A DNA stretch of 64,000 bases from Lepidodermella squamata. Lineage: Eukaryota; Gastrotricha. The stretch spans positions 434,001 to 498,000 of the forward strand of contig JBLDXI010000050.1 in assembly GCA_047495785.1 (NCBI GenBank), read 5' to 3'. Both the position numbers and the translations under genes were made by a program. How positions within the stretch are numbered: position 1 is the stretch's first letter; each line of letters opens with the position of its first letter. Shown one piece after another: positions 26,301-41,500 of this stretch. Below the pieces are notes generated by a model. It was not told the origin of the DNA. It was given only the letters and a program-made list of their open reading frames with translations, and made no database searches.

Positions 26301-29300
26301 TCGGGTGCGAAACGATAATGCCTGGCAGACGGAACGCTTCGTGTCAGTTCATTGTGGTAGCCATCACAGGAATTTCAGGAAATTCATTGCTCGGGTGCGA
26401 AACGATAATGCCTCGCCGACAGAACGCGTTGTCCCTGCTCATTGTGGTAGATGTCACAGAAATGTCAGAAAATTCATTTCTCGGGTGCGAAACGATAATG
26501 CCTCGCCGACAGAACGCGTCGTGTCTGTTCATTGTGGTAGATGTCACAGAAATTTCAGGAAATTCATTGCTCGGGTGCGAAACGATAATGCCTGGCAGAC
26601 AAAAGGCGCCGTGTCCGATCATTGTGGTAGCTGTCACAGAAATGTCAGAAAATTCATTTCTCGGGTGCGAAACGATAATGCATGGCAGACAGAACGCGTC
26701 GTGTCAGTTCATTGTGGTAGCTGTCACAGAAATGTCAGAAAATTCATTGCTCGGGTGCGAAACGATAATGCCTGGCAGACAAAACGCGCCGTGTCAGCTC
26801 ATTGTGGTAGCTCTCACAGAAATCTAAGGAAATTCATTGCTGGGTTTTGAAACGATAATGCCTCGCCGACAGAACGCGTTGTGCCTGCTCATTGTGGTAG
26901 CTGTCACAGCAATGTCAGAAAATTCATTGCTCGGGTGCGAAACGATAATGCCTCGCCGACAGAACGCGTTGTCCCTGCTCATTGTGGTAGATGTCACAGA
27001 AATGTCAGAAAATTCATTTCTCGGGTGCGAAACAATAATGCATGGCAGACGGAACGCGTCGTGTCCCATCATTGTGGTAGCTCTCACAGAAATTTCAGAA
27101 AATGCATTGCCCTTGAGTGAATGGAGAATGCCTCGCCGACAGAACGCGTCGTATCTGTTCATTGTGGTAGCCATCACAGAAATGTCAGGAAATTCATTGC
27201 TCGGGTGCGAAACGATAATGCCTGGCAGACAAAAGGCGCCGTGTCCGATCATTGTGGTAGCTGTCACAGAAATGTCAGAAAATTCATTTCTCGGGTGCGA
27301 AACGATAATGCATGGCAGACGGAACGCTTCGTGTCAGTTCATTGTGGTAGCCATCACAGAAATGTCAGAAAATTCATTTCTCGGGTGCGAAACGATAATG
27401 CATGGCAGACGGAACGCTTCGTGTCAGTTCATTGTGGTAGCCATCACAGGAATTTCAGGAAATTCATTTCTCGGGTGCGAAACGATAATGCATGGCAGAC
27501 AAAACGCGCCGTGTCCGATCATTGTGGTAGCTCTCACAGAAATTTCAGAAAATTCATTGCCCTTGAGTGAATGGAGAATGCCTCGCCGACAGAACGCGTC
27601 GTGTCTGTTCATTGTGGTAGCCATCACAGAAATGTCAGGAAATTCATTGCTCGGGTGCGAAACGATAATGCCTGGCAGACAAAAGGCGCCGTGTCCGATC
27701 ATTGTGGTAGCTGTCACAGAAATGTCAGAAAATTCATTTCTCGGGTGCGAAACGATAATGCATGGCAGACGGAACGCTTCGTGTCAGTTCATTGTGGTAG
27801 CCATCACAGAAATGTCAGAAAATTCATTTCTCGGGTGCGAAACGATAATGCATGGCAGACGGAACGCTTCGTGTCAGTTCATTGTGGTAGCTCTCACAGA
27901 AATTTCAGGAAATTCATTGCTCGGGTGCGAAACGATAATGCCTGGCAGACAAAACGCGCCGTGTCCGATCATTGTGGTAGCTCTCACAGAAATTTCAGAA
28001 AATTCATTGCCCTTGAGTGAATGGAGAATGCCTCGCCGACAGAACGCGTCGTGTCTGTTCATTGTGGTAGATGTCACAGAAATTTCAGGAAATTCATTGC
28101 TCGGGTGCGAAACGATAATGCCTGGCAGACAAAAGGCGCCGTGTCCGATCATTGTGGTAGCTGTCACAGAAATGTCAGAAAATTCATTTCTCGGGTGCGA
28201 AACGATAATGCATGGCAGACGGAACGCTTCGTGTCAGTTCATTGTGGTAGCCATCTCAGGAATTTCAGGAAATTCATTGCTCGGGTGCGAAACGATAATG
28301 CCTCGCCGACAGAACGCGTTGTCCCTGCTCATTGTGGTAGCTGTCACAGAAATGTCAGAAAATTCATTTCTCGGGTGCGAAACGATAATGCATGGCAGAC
28401 GGAACGCTTCGTGTCAGTTCATTGTGGTAGCCATCACAGAAATGTCAGGAAATTCATTGCTCGGGTGCGAAACGATAATGCCTCGCCGACAGAACGCGTT
28501 GTCCCTGCTCATTGTGGTAGATGTCACAGAAATGTCAGAAAATTCATTTCTCGGGTGCGAAACGATAATGCCTGGCAGACAAAACGCGTCGTGTCCCATC
28601 ATTGTGGTAGCTCTCACAGAAATTTCAGAAAATTCATTGCCCTTGAGTGAATGGAGAATGCCTCGCCGACAGAACGCGTCGTGTCTGTTCATTGTGGTAG
28701 ATGTCACAGAAATTTCAGGAAATTCATTGCTCGGGTGCGAAACGATAATGCCTGGCAGACAAAAGGCGCCGTGTCCGATCATTGTGGTAGCTGTCACAGA
28801 AATGTCAGAAAATTCATTTCTCGGGTGCGAAACGATAATGCCTCGCCGACAGAACGCGTTGTGCCTGCTCATTGTGGTAGCTGTCACAGAAATGTCAGAA
28901 AATTCATTGCTCGGGTGCGAAACGATAATGCCTGGCAGACAAAACGCGCCGTGTCAGCTCATTGTGGTAGCTCTCACAGAAATCTCAGGAAATTCATTGC
29001 TGGGTTGCGAAACGATAATGCCTCGCCGACAGAACGCGTTGTGCCTGCTCATTGTGGTAGCTGTCACAGCAATGTCAGAAAATTCATTTCTCGGGTGCGA
29101 AACGATAATGCATGGCAGACAGAACGCGTCGTGTCAGTTCATTGTGGTAGCTCTCACAGAAATTTCAGGAAATTGATTGCTCGGGTGCGAAACGATAATG
29201 CCTGGCAGACAAAACGCGCCGTGTCCGATCATTGTGGTAGCTCTCACGAAATTTCAGAAAATTCATTTCTCGGGTGCGAAACGATAATGCATGGCAGACG

Positions 29301-32300
29301 GAACGCTTCGTGTCAGTTCATTGTGGTAGCCATCACAGAAATGTCAGGAAATTCATTGCTCGGGTGCGAAACGATAATGCCTCGCCGACAGAACGCGTTG
29401 TCCCTGCTCATTGTTGTAGATGTCACAGAAATGTCAGAAAATTCATTTCTCGGGTGCGAAACGATAATGCCTGGCAGACAAAACGCGTCGTGTCCCATCA
29501 TTGTGGTAGCTCTCACAGAAATTTCAGAAAATTCATTGCCCTTGAGTGAATGGAGAATGCCTCGCCGACAGAACGCGTCGTGTCTGTTCATTGTGGTAGA
29601 TGTCACAGAAATTTCAGGAAATTCATTGCTCGGGTGCGAAACGATAATGCCTGGCAGACAAAAGGCGCCGTGTCCGATCATTGTGGTAGCTGTCACAGAA
29701 ATGTCAGAAAATTCATTTCTCGGGTGCGAAACGATAATGCATGGCAGACAGAACGCGTCGTGTCAGTTCATTGTGGTAGCTCTCACAGAAATTTCAGGAA
29801 ATTGATTGCTCGGGTGCGAAACGATAATGCCTGGCAGACAAAACGCGCCGTGTCCGATCATTGTGGTAGCTGTCACAGAAATGTCAGAAAATTCATTTCT
29901 CGGGTGCGAAACGATAATGCCTCGCCGACAGAACGCGTTGTGCCTGCTCATTGTGGTAGCTGTCACAGAAATGTCAGAAAATTCATTGCTCGGGTGCGAA
30001 ACGATAATGCCTGGCAGACAAAACGCGCCGTGTCAGCTCATTGTGGTAGCTCTCACAGAAATCTCAGGAAATTCATTGCTGGGTTGCGAAACGATAATGC
30101 CTCGCCGACAGAACGCGTTGTGCCTGCTCATTGTGGTAGCTGTCACAGCAATGTCAGAAAATTCATTTCTCGGGTGCGAAACGATAATGCATGGCAGACA
30201 GAACGCGTCGTGTCAGTTCATTGTGGTAGCTCTCACAGAAATTTCAGGAAATTGATTGCTCGGGTGCGAAACGATAATGCCTGGCAGACAAAACGCGCCG
30301 TGTCCGATCATTGTGGTAGCTGTCACAGAAATGTCAGAAAATTCATTTCTCGGGTGCGAAACGATAATGCATGGCAGACAGAACGCGTCGTGTCAGTTCA
30401 TTGTGGTAGCTCTCACAGAAATTTCAGGAAATTGATTGCTCGGGTGCGAAACGATAATGCCTGGCAGACAAAACGCGCCGTGTCCGATCATTGTGGTAGC
30501 TGTCACAGAAATGTCAGAAAATTCATTTCTCGGGTGCGAAACGATAATGCCTCGCCGACAGAACGCGTTGTGCCTGCTCATTGTGGTAGCTGTCACAGAA
30601 ATGTCAGAAAATTCATTGCTCGGGTGCGAAACGATAATGCCTGGCAGACAAAACGCGCCGTGTCAGCTCATTGTGGTAGCTCTCACAGAAATCTCAGGAA
30701 ATTCATTGCTGGGTTGCGAAACGATAATGCCTCGCCGACAGAACGCGTTGTGCCTGCTCATTGTGGTAGCTGTCACAGCAATGTCAGAAAATTCATTTCT
30801 CGGGTGCGAAACGATAATGCATGGCAGACAGAACGCGTCGTGTCAGTTCATTGTGGTAGCTCTCACAGAAATTTCAGGAAATTGATTGCTCGGGTGCGAA
30901 ACGATAATGCCTGGCAGACAAAAGGCGCCGTGTCCGATCATTGTGGTAGCTGTCACAGAAATGTCAGAAAATTCATTTCTCGGGTGCGAAACGATAATGC
31001 ATGGCAGACAGAACGCGTCGTGTCAGTTCATTGTGGTAGCTCTCACAGAAATTTCAGAAAATTCATTGCTCGGGTGCGAAACGATAATGCCTCGCCGACA
31101 GAACGCGTAGTCCCTGCTCATTGTTGTAGATGTCACAGAAATGTCAGAAAATTCATTTCTCGGGTGCGAAACGATAATGCCTGGCAGACAAAACGCGCCG
31201 TGTCCGATCATTGTGGTAGCTCTCACAGAAATTTCAGAAAATTCATTGCCCTTGAGTGAATGGAGAATGCCTCGCCGACAGAACGCGTCGTGTCTGTTCA
31301 TTGTGGTAGATGTCACAGAAATGTCAGAAAATTCATTTCTCGGGTGCGAAACAATAATGCATGGCAGACGGAACGCGTCGTGTCCCATCATTGTGGTAGC
31401 TCTCACAGAAATTTCAGAAAATGCATTGCCCTTGAGTGAATGGAGAATGCCTCGCCGACAGAACGCGTCGTGTCTGTTCATTGTGGTAGATGTCACAGAA
31501 ATTTCAGGAAATTCATTGCTCGGGTGCGAAACGATAATGCCTGGCAGACAAAAGGCGCCGTGTCCGATCATTGTGGTAGCTGTCACAGAAATGTCAGAAA
31601 ATTCATTTCTCGGGTGCGAAACGATAATGCATGGCAGACGGAACGCTTCGTGTCAGTTCATTGTGGTAGCCATCACAGAAATGTCAGGAAATTCATTGCT
31701 CGGGTGCGAAACGATAATGCCTGGCAGACAAAACGCGCCGTGTCCGATCATTGTGGTAGCTGTCACAGAAATGTCAGAAAATTCATTTCTCGGGTGCGAA
31801 ACGATAATGCCTCGCCGACAGAACGCGTTGTGCCTGCTCATTGTGGTAGCTGTCACAGAAATGTCAGAAAATTCATTGCTCGGGTGCGAAACGATAATGC
31901 CTGGCAGACAAAACGCGCCGTGTCAGCTCATTGTGGTAGCTCTCACAGAAATCTCAGGAAATTCATTGCTGGGTTGCGAAACGATAATGCCTGGCAGACA
32001 AAAGGCGCCGTGTCCGATCATTGTGGTAGCTGTCACAGAAATGTCAGAAAATTCATTTCTCGGGTGCGAAACGATAATGCATGGCAGACAGAACGCGTCG
32101 TGTCAGTTCATTGTGGTAGCTCTCACAGAAATTTCAGGAAATTGATTGCTCGGGTGCGAAACGATAATGCCTGGCAGACAAAACGCGCCGTGTCCGATCA
32201 TTGTGGTAGCTGTCACAGAAATGTCAGGAAATTCATTTCTCGGGTGCGAAACGATAATGCCTCGCCGACAGAACGCGTTGTGCCTGCTCATTGTGGTAGC

Positions 32301-32519
32301 TGTCACAGAAATGTCAGAAAATTCATTGCTCGGGTGCGAAACGATAATGCATGGCAGACAGAACGCGTCGTGTCAGTTCATTGTGGTAGCTCTCACAGAA
32401 ATTTCAGGAAATTGATTGCTCGGGTGCGAAACGATAATGCCTGGCAGACAAAACGCGCCGTGTCCGATCATTGTGGTAGCTCTCACAGAAATTCCAGAAA
32501 ATTCATTGCCCTTGAGTGA
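11385..32519 (+). repeat. 90-bp satellite array, zone B (mosaic long-range duplications)
   Basis: The same 90-bp monomer family continues, but with new combinations of sub-segments: gtagccatcacaggaat starts, cagacggaacgcttcgtg ends, and centres with catggcagac or cctcgccgac. Long duplications are shared at fixed offsets: ~14437-16290 with 18126-19980 (3689 bp), 16416-17256 with 17586-18426 (1170 bp), 18756 onward with 20105 onward (1349 bp), 21274-22980 with 24062-25770 (2788 bp), 25411 onward with 27121 onward (1710 bp), and 29806 onward with 30436 onward (630 bp). A 1-base deletion variant (ctctcacgaaatttcag) is carried through copies at ~15843, 19531, 20790, 22409, 23488, 25198 and 29247. 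It therefore arose once and was spread by duplication, so reading frame is not being preserved. Confidence 0.95.
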
Positions 32520-35500
32520 ATGGAGAATGCCTCGCCGACAGAACGCGTCGTGTCTGTTCATTGTGGTAGATGTCACAGAAATTTCAGGAAAATCTTTGCT
32601 CGGGTGCGAAACGATAATGCCTCGCCGACAGAACGCGTTGTGTCTGCTCATTGTGGTAGCTGTCACAGCAATGTCAGAAAATTCATTTCTCGGGTGCGAA
32701 ACGATAATGCATGGCAGACAGAACGCGTCGTGTCAGTTCATTGTGGTAGCTCTCACAGAAATTTCAGGAAATTCATTGCTCGGGTGCGAAACGATAATGC
32801 CTGGCAGACAAAAGGCGCCGTGTCCGATCATTGTGGTAGCTGTCACAGAAATGTCAGAAAATTCATTTCTCGGGTGCGAAACGATAATGCATGGCAGACA
32901 GAACGCGTCGTGTCAGTTCATTGTGGTAGCTCTCACAGAAATTTCAGGAAATTCATTGCTCGGGTGCGAAATAACGATAATGCCTCGCCGACAGAACGCG
33001 TTGTGTCTGCTCATTGTGGTAGCTGTCACAGAAATGTCAGAAAATTCATTTCTCGGGTGCGAAACGATAATGCATGGCAGACAGAACGCGTCGTGTCAGC
33101 TCATTGTGGTAGCTCTCACAGAAATCTCAGGAAATTCATCGCTGGGTTGCGAAACGATAATGCCTCGCCGACAGAACGCGTTGTGCCTGCTCATTGTGGT
33201 AGCTGTCACAGAAATGTCAGAAAATTCATTTCTCGGGTGCGAAACGATAATGCATGGCAGACAGAACGCGTCGTGTCAGCTCATTGTGGTAGCTCTCACA
33301 GAAATCTCAGGAAATTCATCGCTGGGTTGCGAAACGATAATGCCTCGCCGACAGAACGCGTTGTGCCTGCTCATTGTGGTAGCTGTCACAGAAATGTCAG
33401 AAAATTCATTTCTCGGGTGCGAAACGATAATGCATGGCAGACAGAACGCGTCGTGTCAGTTCATTGTGGTAGCTCTCACAGAAATCTCAGGAAATTCATC
33501 GCTGGGTTGCGAAACGATAATGCCTCGCCGACAGAACGCGTTGTGCCTGCTCATTGTGGTAGCTGTCACAGAAATGTCAGAAAATTCATTTCTCGGGTGC
33601 GAAACGAAAATGCATGGCAGACAGAACGCGTCGTGTCAGTTCATTGTGGTAGCTCTCACAGAAATTTCAGAAAATTCATTGCCCTTGAGTGAATGGAGAA
33701 TGCCTCGCCGACAGAACGCGTCGTGTCTGTTCATTGTGGTAGATGTCACAGAAATTTCAGGAAAATCTTTGCTCGGGTGCGAAACGATAATGCCTCGCCG
33801 ATAGAACGCGTTGTGTCTGCTCATTGTGGTAGCTGTCACAGCAATGTCAGAAAATTCATTTCTCGGGTGCGAAACGATAATGCATGGCAGACAGAACGCG
33901 TCGTGTCAGTTCATTGTGGTAGCTCTCACAGAAATTTCAGGAAATTGATTGCTCGGGTGCGAAACGATAATGCCTGGCAGACAAAAGGCGCCGTGTCCGA
34001 TCATTGTCGTAGCTGTCACAGCAATGTCAGAAAATTCATTTCTCGGGTGCGAAACGATAATGCATGGCAGACAGAACGCGTCGTGTCAGTTCATTGTGGT
34101 AGCTCTCACAGAAATTTCAGGAAATTGATTGCTCGGGTGCGAAACGATAATGCCTGGCAGACAAAAGGCGCCGTGTCCGATCATTGTCGTAGCTGTCACA
34201 GAAATGTCAGAAAATTCATTTCTCGGGTGCGAAACGATAATGCATGGCAGACGGAACGCGTCGTGTCAGTTCATTGTGGTAGCCATCACAGGAATTTCAG
34301 GAAATTCATTGCTCGGGTGCGAAACGATAATGCATGGCAGACGGAACGCGTCGTGTCTGCTCATTGTCGTAGCTGTCACAGAAATGTCAGAAAATTCATT
34401 TCTCGGGTGCGAAACGATAATGCATGGCAGACAAAACGCGTCGTGTCAGTTCATTGTGGTAGCCATCACAGGAATTTCAGGAAATTCATTGCTCGGGTGC
34501 GAAATAACGATAATGCCTCGCCGACAAAAGGCGCCGTGTCCGATCATTGTGGTAGCTGTCACAGAAATGTCAGAAAATTCATTTCTCGGGTGCGAAACGA
34601 TAATGCATGGCAGACAGAACGCGTCGTGTCAGTTCATTGTGGTAGCTCTCACAGAAATTTCAGGAAATTCATTGCTCGGGTGCGAAATAACGATAATGCC
34701 TCGCCGACAGAACGCGTTGTGTCTGCTCATTGTGGTAGCTGTCACAGAAATGTCAGAAAATTCATTTCTCGGGTGCGAAACGATAATGCATGGCAGACAG
34801 AACGCGTCGTGTCAGCTCATTGTGGTAGCTCTCACAGAAATCTCAGGAAATTCATCGCTGGGTTGCGAAACGATAATGCCTCGCCGACAGAACGCGTTGT
34901 GCCTGCTCATTGTGGTAGCTGTCACAGAAATGTCAGAAAATTCATTTCTCGGGTGCGAAACGATAATGCATGGCAGACAGAACGCGTCGTGTCAGCTCAT
35001 TGTGGTAGCTCTCACAGAAATCTCAGGAAATTCATCGCTGGGTTGCGAAACGATAATGCCTCGCCGACAGAACGCGTTGTGCCTGCTCATTGTGGTAGCT
35101 GTCACAGAAATGTCAGAAAATTCATTTCTCGGGTGCGAAACGATAATGCATGGCAGACAGAACGCGTCGTGTCAGTTCATTGTGGTAGCTCTCACAGAAA
35201 TCTCAGGAAATTCATCGCTGGGTTGCGAAACGATAATGCCTCGCCGACAGAACGCGTTGTGCCTGCTCATTGTGGTAGCTGTCACAGAAATGTCAGAAAA
35301 TTCATTTCTCGGGTGCGAAACGAAAATGCATGGCAGACAGAACGCGTCGTGTCAGTTCATTGTGGTAGCTCTCACAGAAATTTCAGAAAATTCATTGCCC
35401 TTGAGTGAATGGAGAATGCCTCGCCGACAGAACGCGTCGTGTCTGTTCATTGTGGTAGATGTCACAGAAATTTCAGGAAAATCTTTGCTCGGGTGCGAAA

Positions 35501-38500
35501 CGATAATGCCTCGCCGATAGAACGCGTTGTGTCTGCTCATTGTGGTAGCTGTCACAGCAATGTCAGAAAATTCATTTCTCGGGTGCGAAACGATAATGCA
35601 TGGCAGACAGAACGCGTCGTGTCAGTTCATTGTGGTAGCTCTCACAGAAATTTCAGGAAATTGATTGCTCGGGTGCGAAACGATAATGCCTGGCAGACAA
35701 AAGGCGCCGTGTCCGATCATTGTCGTAGCTGTCACAGAAATGTCAGAAAATTCATTTCTCGGGTGCGAAACGATAATGCATGGCAGACAAAACGCGTCGT
35801 GTCAGTTCATTGTGGTAGCCATCACAGGAATTTCAGGAAATTCATTGCTCGGGTGCGAAATAACGATAATGCCTCGCCGACAAAAGGCGCCGTGTCCGAT
35901 CATTGTGGTAGCTGTCACAGAAATGTCAGAAAATTCATTTCTCGGGTGCGAAACGATAATGCATGGCAGACAGAACGCGTCGTGTCAGTTCATTGTGGTA
36001 GCTCTCACAGAAATTTCAGGAAATTCATTGCTCGGGTGCGAAATAACGATAATGCCTCGCCGACAGAACGCGTTGTGTCTGCTCATTGTGGTAGCTGTCA
36101 CAGAAATGTCAGAAAATTCATTTCTCGGGTGCGAAACGATAATGCATGGCAGACAGAACGCGTCGTGTCAGCTCATTGTGGTAGCTCTCACAGGAATCTC
36201 AGGAAATTCATCGCTGGGTTGCGAAACGATAATGCCTCGCCGACAGAACGCGTTGTGCCTGCTCATTGTGGTAGCTGTCACAGAAATGTCAGAAAATTCA
36301 TTTCTCGGGTGCGAAACGATAATGCATGGCAGACAGAACGCGTCGTGTCAGCTCATTGTGGTAGCTCTCACAGAAATCTCAGGAAATTCATCGCTGGGTT
36401 GCGAAACGATAATGCCTCGCCGACAGAACGCGTTGTGCCTGCTCATTGTGGTAGCTGTCACAGAAATGTCAGAAAATTCATTTCTCGGGTGCGAAACGAT
36501 AATGCATGGCAGACAGAACGCGTCGTGTCAGTTCATTGTGGTAGCTCTCACAGAAATCTCAGGAAATTCATCGCTGGGTTGCGAAACGATAATGCCTCGC
36601 CGACAGAACGCGTTGTGCCTGCTCATTGTGGTAGCTGTCACAGAAATGTCAGAAAATTCATTTCTCGGGTGCGAAACGAAAATGCATGGCAGACAGAACG
36701 CGTCGTGTCAGTTCATTGTGGTAGCTCTCACAGAAATTTCAGAAAATTCATTGCCCTTGAGTGAATGGAGAATGCCTCGCCGACAGAACGCGTCGTGTCT
36801 GTTCATTGTGGTAGATGTCACAGAAATTTCAGGAAAATCTTTGCTCGGGTGCGAAACGATAATGCCTCGCCGACAGAACGCGTTGTGTCTGCTCATTGTG
36901 GTAGCTGTCACAGCAATGTCAGAAAATTCATTTCTCGGGTGCGAAACGATAATGCATGGCAGACAGAACGCGTCGTGTCAGTTCATTGTGGTAGCTCTCA
37001 CAGAAATTTCAGGAAATTGATTGCTCGGGTGCGAAACGATAATGCCTGGCAGACAAAAGGCGCCGTGTCCGATCATTGTGGTAGCTGTCACAGAAATGTC
37101 AGAAAATTCATTTCTCGGGTGCGAAACGATAATGCCTGGCAGACAAAAGGCGCCGTGTCCGATCATTGTGGTAGCCATCACAGGAATTTCAGGAAATTCA
37201 TTGCTCGGGTGCGAAACGATAATGCCTCGCCGACTGAACGCGTTGTGCCTGCTCATTGTGGTAGATGTAACAGAAATGTCAGAAAATTCATTTCTCGGGT
37301 GCGAAACGATAAGGCCTGGCAGACAAAACGCGCCGTGTCCGATCATTGTGGTAGCTCTCACAGAAATTCCAGAAAATTCATTGCCCTTGAGTGAATGGAG
37401 AATGCCTCGCCGACAGAACGCGTCGTGTCTGTTCATTGTGGTAGATGTCACAGAAATGTCAGAAAATTCATTTCTCGGGTGCGAAACGATAATGCCTCGC
37501 CGACAGAACGCGTCGTGTCAGTTCATTGTGGTAGCTCTCACAGAAATTTCAGGAAATTCATTGCTCGGGTGCGAAATAACGATAATGCCTCGCCGACAAA
37601 AGGCGCCGTGTCCGATCATTGTGGTAGCTGTCACAGAAATGTCAGAAAATTCATTTCTCGGGTGCGAAACGATAATGCATGGCAGACAGAACGCGTCGTG
37701 TCAGTTCATTGTGGTAGCTCTCACAGAAATTTCAGGAAATTGATTGCTCGGGTGCGAAATAACGATAATGCCTCGCCGACAGAACGCGTTGTGTCTGCTC
37801 ATTGTGGTAGCTGTCACAGAAATGTCAGAAAATTCATTTCTCGGGTGCGAAACGATAATGCATGGCAGACAGAACGCGTCGTGTCAGCTCATTGTGGTAG
37901 CTCTCACAGAAATCTCAGGAAATTCATCGCTGGGTTGCGAAACGATAATGCCTCGCCGACAGAACGCGTTGTGCCTGCTCATTGTGGTAGCTGTCACAGA
38001 AATGTCAGAAAATTCATTTCTCGGGTGCGAAACGATAATGCATGGCAGACAGAACGCGTCGTGTCAGCTCATTGTGGTAGCTCTCACAGAAATCTCAGGA
38101 AATTCATCGCTGGGTTGCGAAACGATAATGCCTCGCCGACAGAACGCGTTGTGCCTGCTCATTGTGGTAGCTGTCACAGAAATGTCAGAAAATTCATTTC
38201 TCGGGTGCGAAACGATAATGCATGGCAGACAGAACGCGTCGTGTCAGCTCATTGTGGTAGCTCTCACAGAAATCTCAGGAAATTCATCGCTGGGTTGCGA
38301 AACGATAATGCCTCGCCGACAGAACGCGTTGTGCCTGCTCATTGTGGTAGCTGTCACAGAAATGTCAGAAAATTCATTTCTCGGGTGCGAAACGAAAATG
38401 CATGGCAGACAGAACGCGTCGTGTCAGTTCATTGTGGTAGCTCTCACAGAAATTTCAGAAAATTCATTGCCCTTGAGTGAATGGAGAATGCCTCGCCGAC

Positions 38501-41500
38501 AGAACGCGTCGTGTCTGTTCATTGTGGTAGATGTCACAGAAATTTCAGGAAAATCTTTGCTCGGGTGCGAAACGATAATGCCTCGCCGATAGAACGCGTT
38601 GTGTCTGCTCATTGTGGTAGCTGTCACAGCAATGTCAGAAAATTCATTTCTCGGGTGCGAAACGATAATGCATGGCAGACAGAACGCGTCGTGTCAGTTC
38701 ATTGTGGTAGCTCTCACAGAAATTTCAGGAAATTCATTGCTCGGGTGCGAAACGATAATGCCTGGCAGACAAAACGCGCCGTGTCCGATCATTGTGGTAG
38801 CTCTCACAGAAATTCCAGAAAATTCATTGCCCTTGAGTGAATGGAGAATGCCTCGCCGACAGAACGCGTCGTGTCTGTTCATTGTGGTAGATGTCACAGA
38901 AATTTCAGGAAAATCTTTGCTCGGGTGCGAAACGATAATGCCTCGCCGACAGAACGCGTTGTGCCTGCTCATTGTGGTAGCTGTCACAGAAATGTCAGAA
39001 AATTCATTTCTCGGGTGCGAAACGATAATGCATGGCAGACAGAACGCGTCGTGTCAGCTCATTGTGGTAGCTCTCACAGAAATCTCAGGAAATTCATCGC
39101 TGGGTTGCGAAACGATAATGCCTCGCCGACAGAACGCGTTGTGCCTGCTCATTGTGGTAGCTGTCACAGAAATGTCAGAAAATTCATTTCTCGGGTGCGA
39201 AACGATAATGCATGGCAGACAGAACGCGTCGTGTCAGCTCATTGTGGTAGCTCTCACAGAAATCTCAGGAAATTCATCGCTGGGTTGCGAAACGATAATG
39301 CCTCGCCGACAGAACGCGTTGTGCCTGCTCATTGTGGTAGCTGTCACAGAAATGTCAGAAAATTCATTTCTCGGGTGCGAAACGAAAATGCATGGCAGAC
39401 AGAACGCGTCGTGTCAGTTCATTGTGGTAGCTCTCACAGAAATTTCAGAAAATTCATTGCCCTTGAGTGAATGGAGAATGCCTCGCCGACAGAACGCGTC
39501 GTGTCTGTTCATTGTGGTAGATGTCACAGAAATTTCAGGAAAATCTTTGCTCGGGTGCGAAACGATAATGCCTCGCCGATAGAACGCGTTGTGTCTGCTC
39601 ATTGTGGTAGCTGTCACAGCAATGTCAGAAAATTCATTTCTCGGGTGCGAAACGATAATGCATGGCAGACAGAACGCGTCGTGTCAGTTCATTGTGGTAG
39701 CTCTCACAGAAATTTCAGGAAATTCATTGCTCGGGTGCGAAACGATAATGCCTGGCAGACAAAACGCGCCGTGTCCGATCATTGTGGTAGCTCTCACAGA
39801 AATTCCAGAAAATTCATTGCCCTTGAGTGAATGGAGAATGCCTCGCCGACAGAACGCGTCGTGTCTGTTCATTGTGGTAGATGTCACAGAAATTTCAGGA
39901 AAATCTTTGCTCGGGTGCGAAACGATAATGCCTCGCCGACAGAACGCGTTGTGTCTGCTCATTGTGGTAGCTGTCACAGCAATGTCAGAAAATTCATTTC
40001 TCGGGTGCGAAACGATAATGCATGGCAGACAGAACGCGTCGTGTCAGTTCATTGTGGTAGCTCTCACAGAAATTTCAGGAAATTGATTGCTCGGGTGCGA
40101 AACGATAATGCCTGGCAGACAAAAGGCGCCGTGTCCGATCATTGTGGTAGCTGTCACAGAAATGTCAGAAAATTCATTTCTCGGGTGCGAAACGATAATG
40201 CCTGGCAGACAAAAGGCGCCGTGTCCGATCATTGTGGTAGCCATCACAGGAATTTCAGGAAATTCATTGCTCGGGTGCGAAACGATAATGCCTCGCCGAC
40301 CGAACGCGTTGTGCCTGCTCATTGTGGTAGATGTAACAGAAATGTCAGAAAATTCATTTCTCGGGTGCGAAACGATAAGGCCTGGCAGACAAAACGCGCC
40401 GTGTCCGATCATTGTGGTAGCTCTCACAGAAATTCCAGAAAATTCATTGCCCTTGAGTGAATGGAGAATGCCTCGCCGACAGAACGCGTCGTGTCTGTTC
40501 ATTGTGGTAGATGTCACAGAAATGTCAGAAAATTCATTTCTCGGGTGCGAAACGATAATGCCTCGCCGACAGAACGCGTTGTGTCTGCTCATTGTGGTAG
40601 CTGTCACAGCAATGTCAGAAAATTCATTTCTCGGGTGCGAAACGATAATGCATGGCAGACAGAACGCGTCGTGTCAGTTCATTGTGGTAGCTCTCACAGA
40701 AATTTCAGAAAATTCATTGCCCTTGAGTGAATGGAGAATGCCTCGCCGACAGAACGCGTCGTGTCTGTTCATTGTGGTAGATGTCACAGAAATTTCAGGA
40801 AAATCTTTGCTCGGGTGCGAAACGATAATGCCTCGCCGATAGAACGCGTTGTGTCTGCTCATTGTGGTAGCTGTCACAGCAATGTCAGAAAATTCATTTC
40901 TCGGGTGCGAAACGATAATGCATGGCAGACAGAACGCGTCGTGTCAGTTCATTGTGGTAGCTCTCACAGAAATTTCAGGAAATTCATTGCTCGGGTGCGA
41001 AACGATAATGCCTGGCAGACAAAACGCGCCGTGTCCGATCATTGTGGTAGCTCTCACAGAAATTCCAGAAAATTCATTGCCCTTGAGTGAATGGAGAATG
41101 CCTCGCCGACAGAACGCGTCGTGTCTGTTCATTGTGGTAGATGTCACAGAAATTTCAGGAAAATCTTTGCTCGGGTGCGAAACGATAATGCCTCGCCGAC
41201 AGAACGCGTTGTGTCTGCTCATTGTGGTAGCTGTCACAGCAATGTCAGAAAATTCATTTCTCGGGTGCGAAACGATAATGCATGGCAGACAGAACGCGTC
41301 GTGTCAGTTCATTGTGGTAGCTCTCACAGAAATTTCAGGAAATTGATTGCTCGGGTGCGAAACGATAATGCCTGGCAGACAAAAGGCGCCGTGTCCGATC
41401 ATTGTGGTAGCTGTCACAGAAATGTCAGAAAATTCATTTCTCGGGTGCGAAACGATAATGCCTGGCAGACAAAAGGCGCCGTGTCCGATCATTGTGGTAG

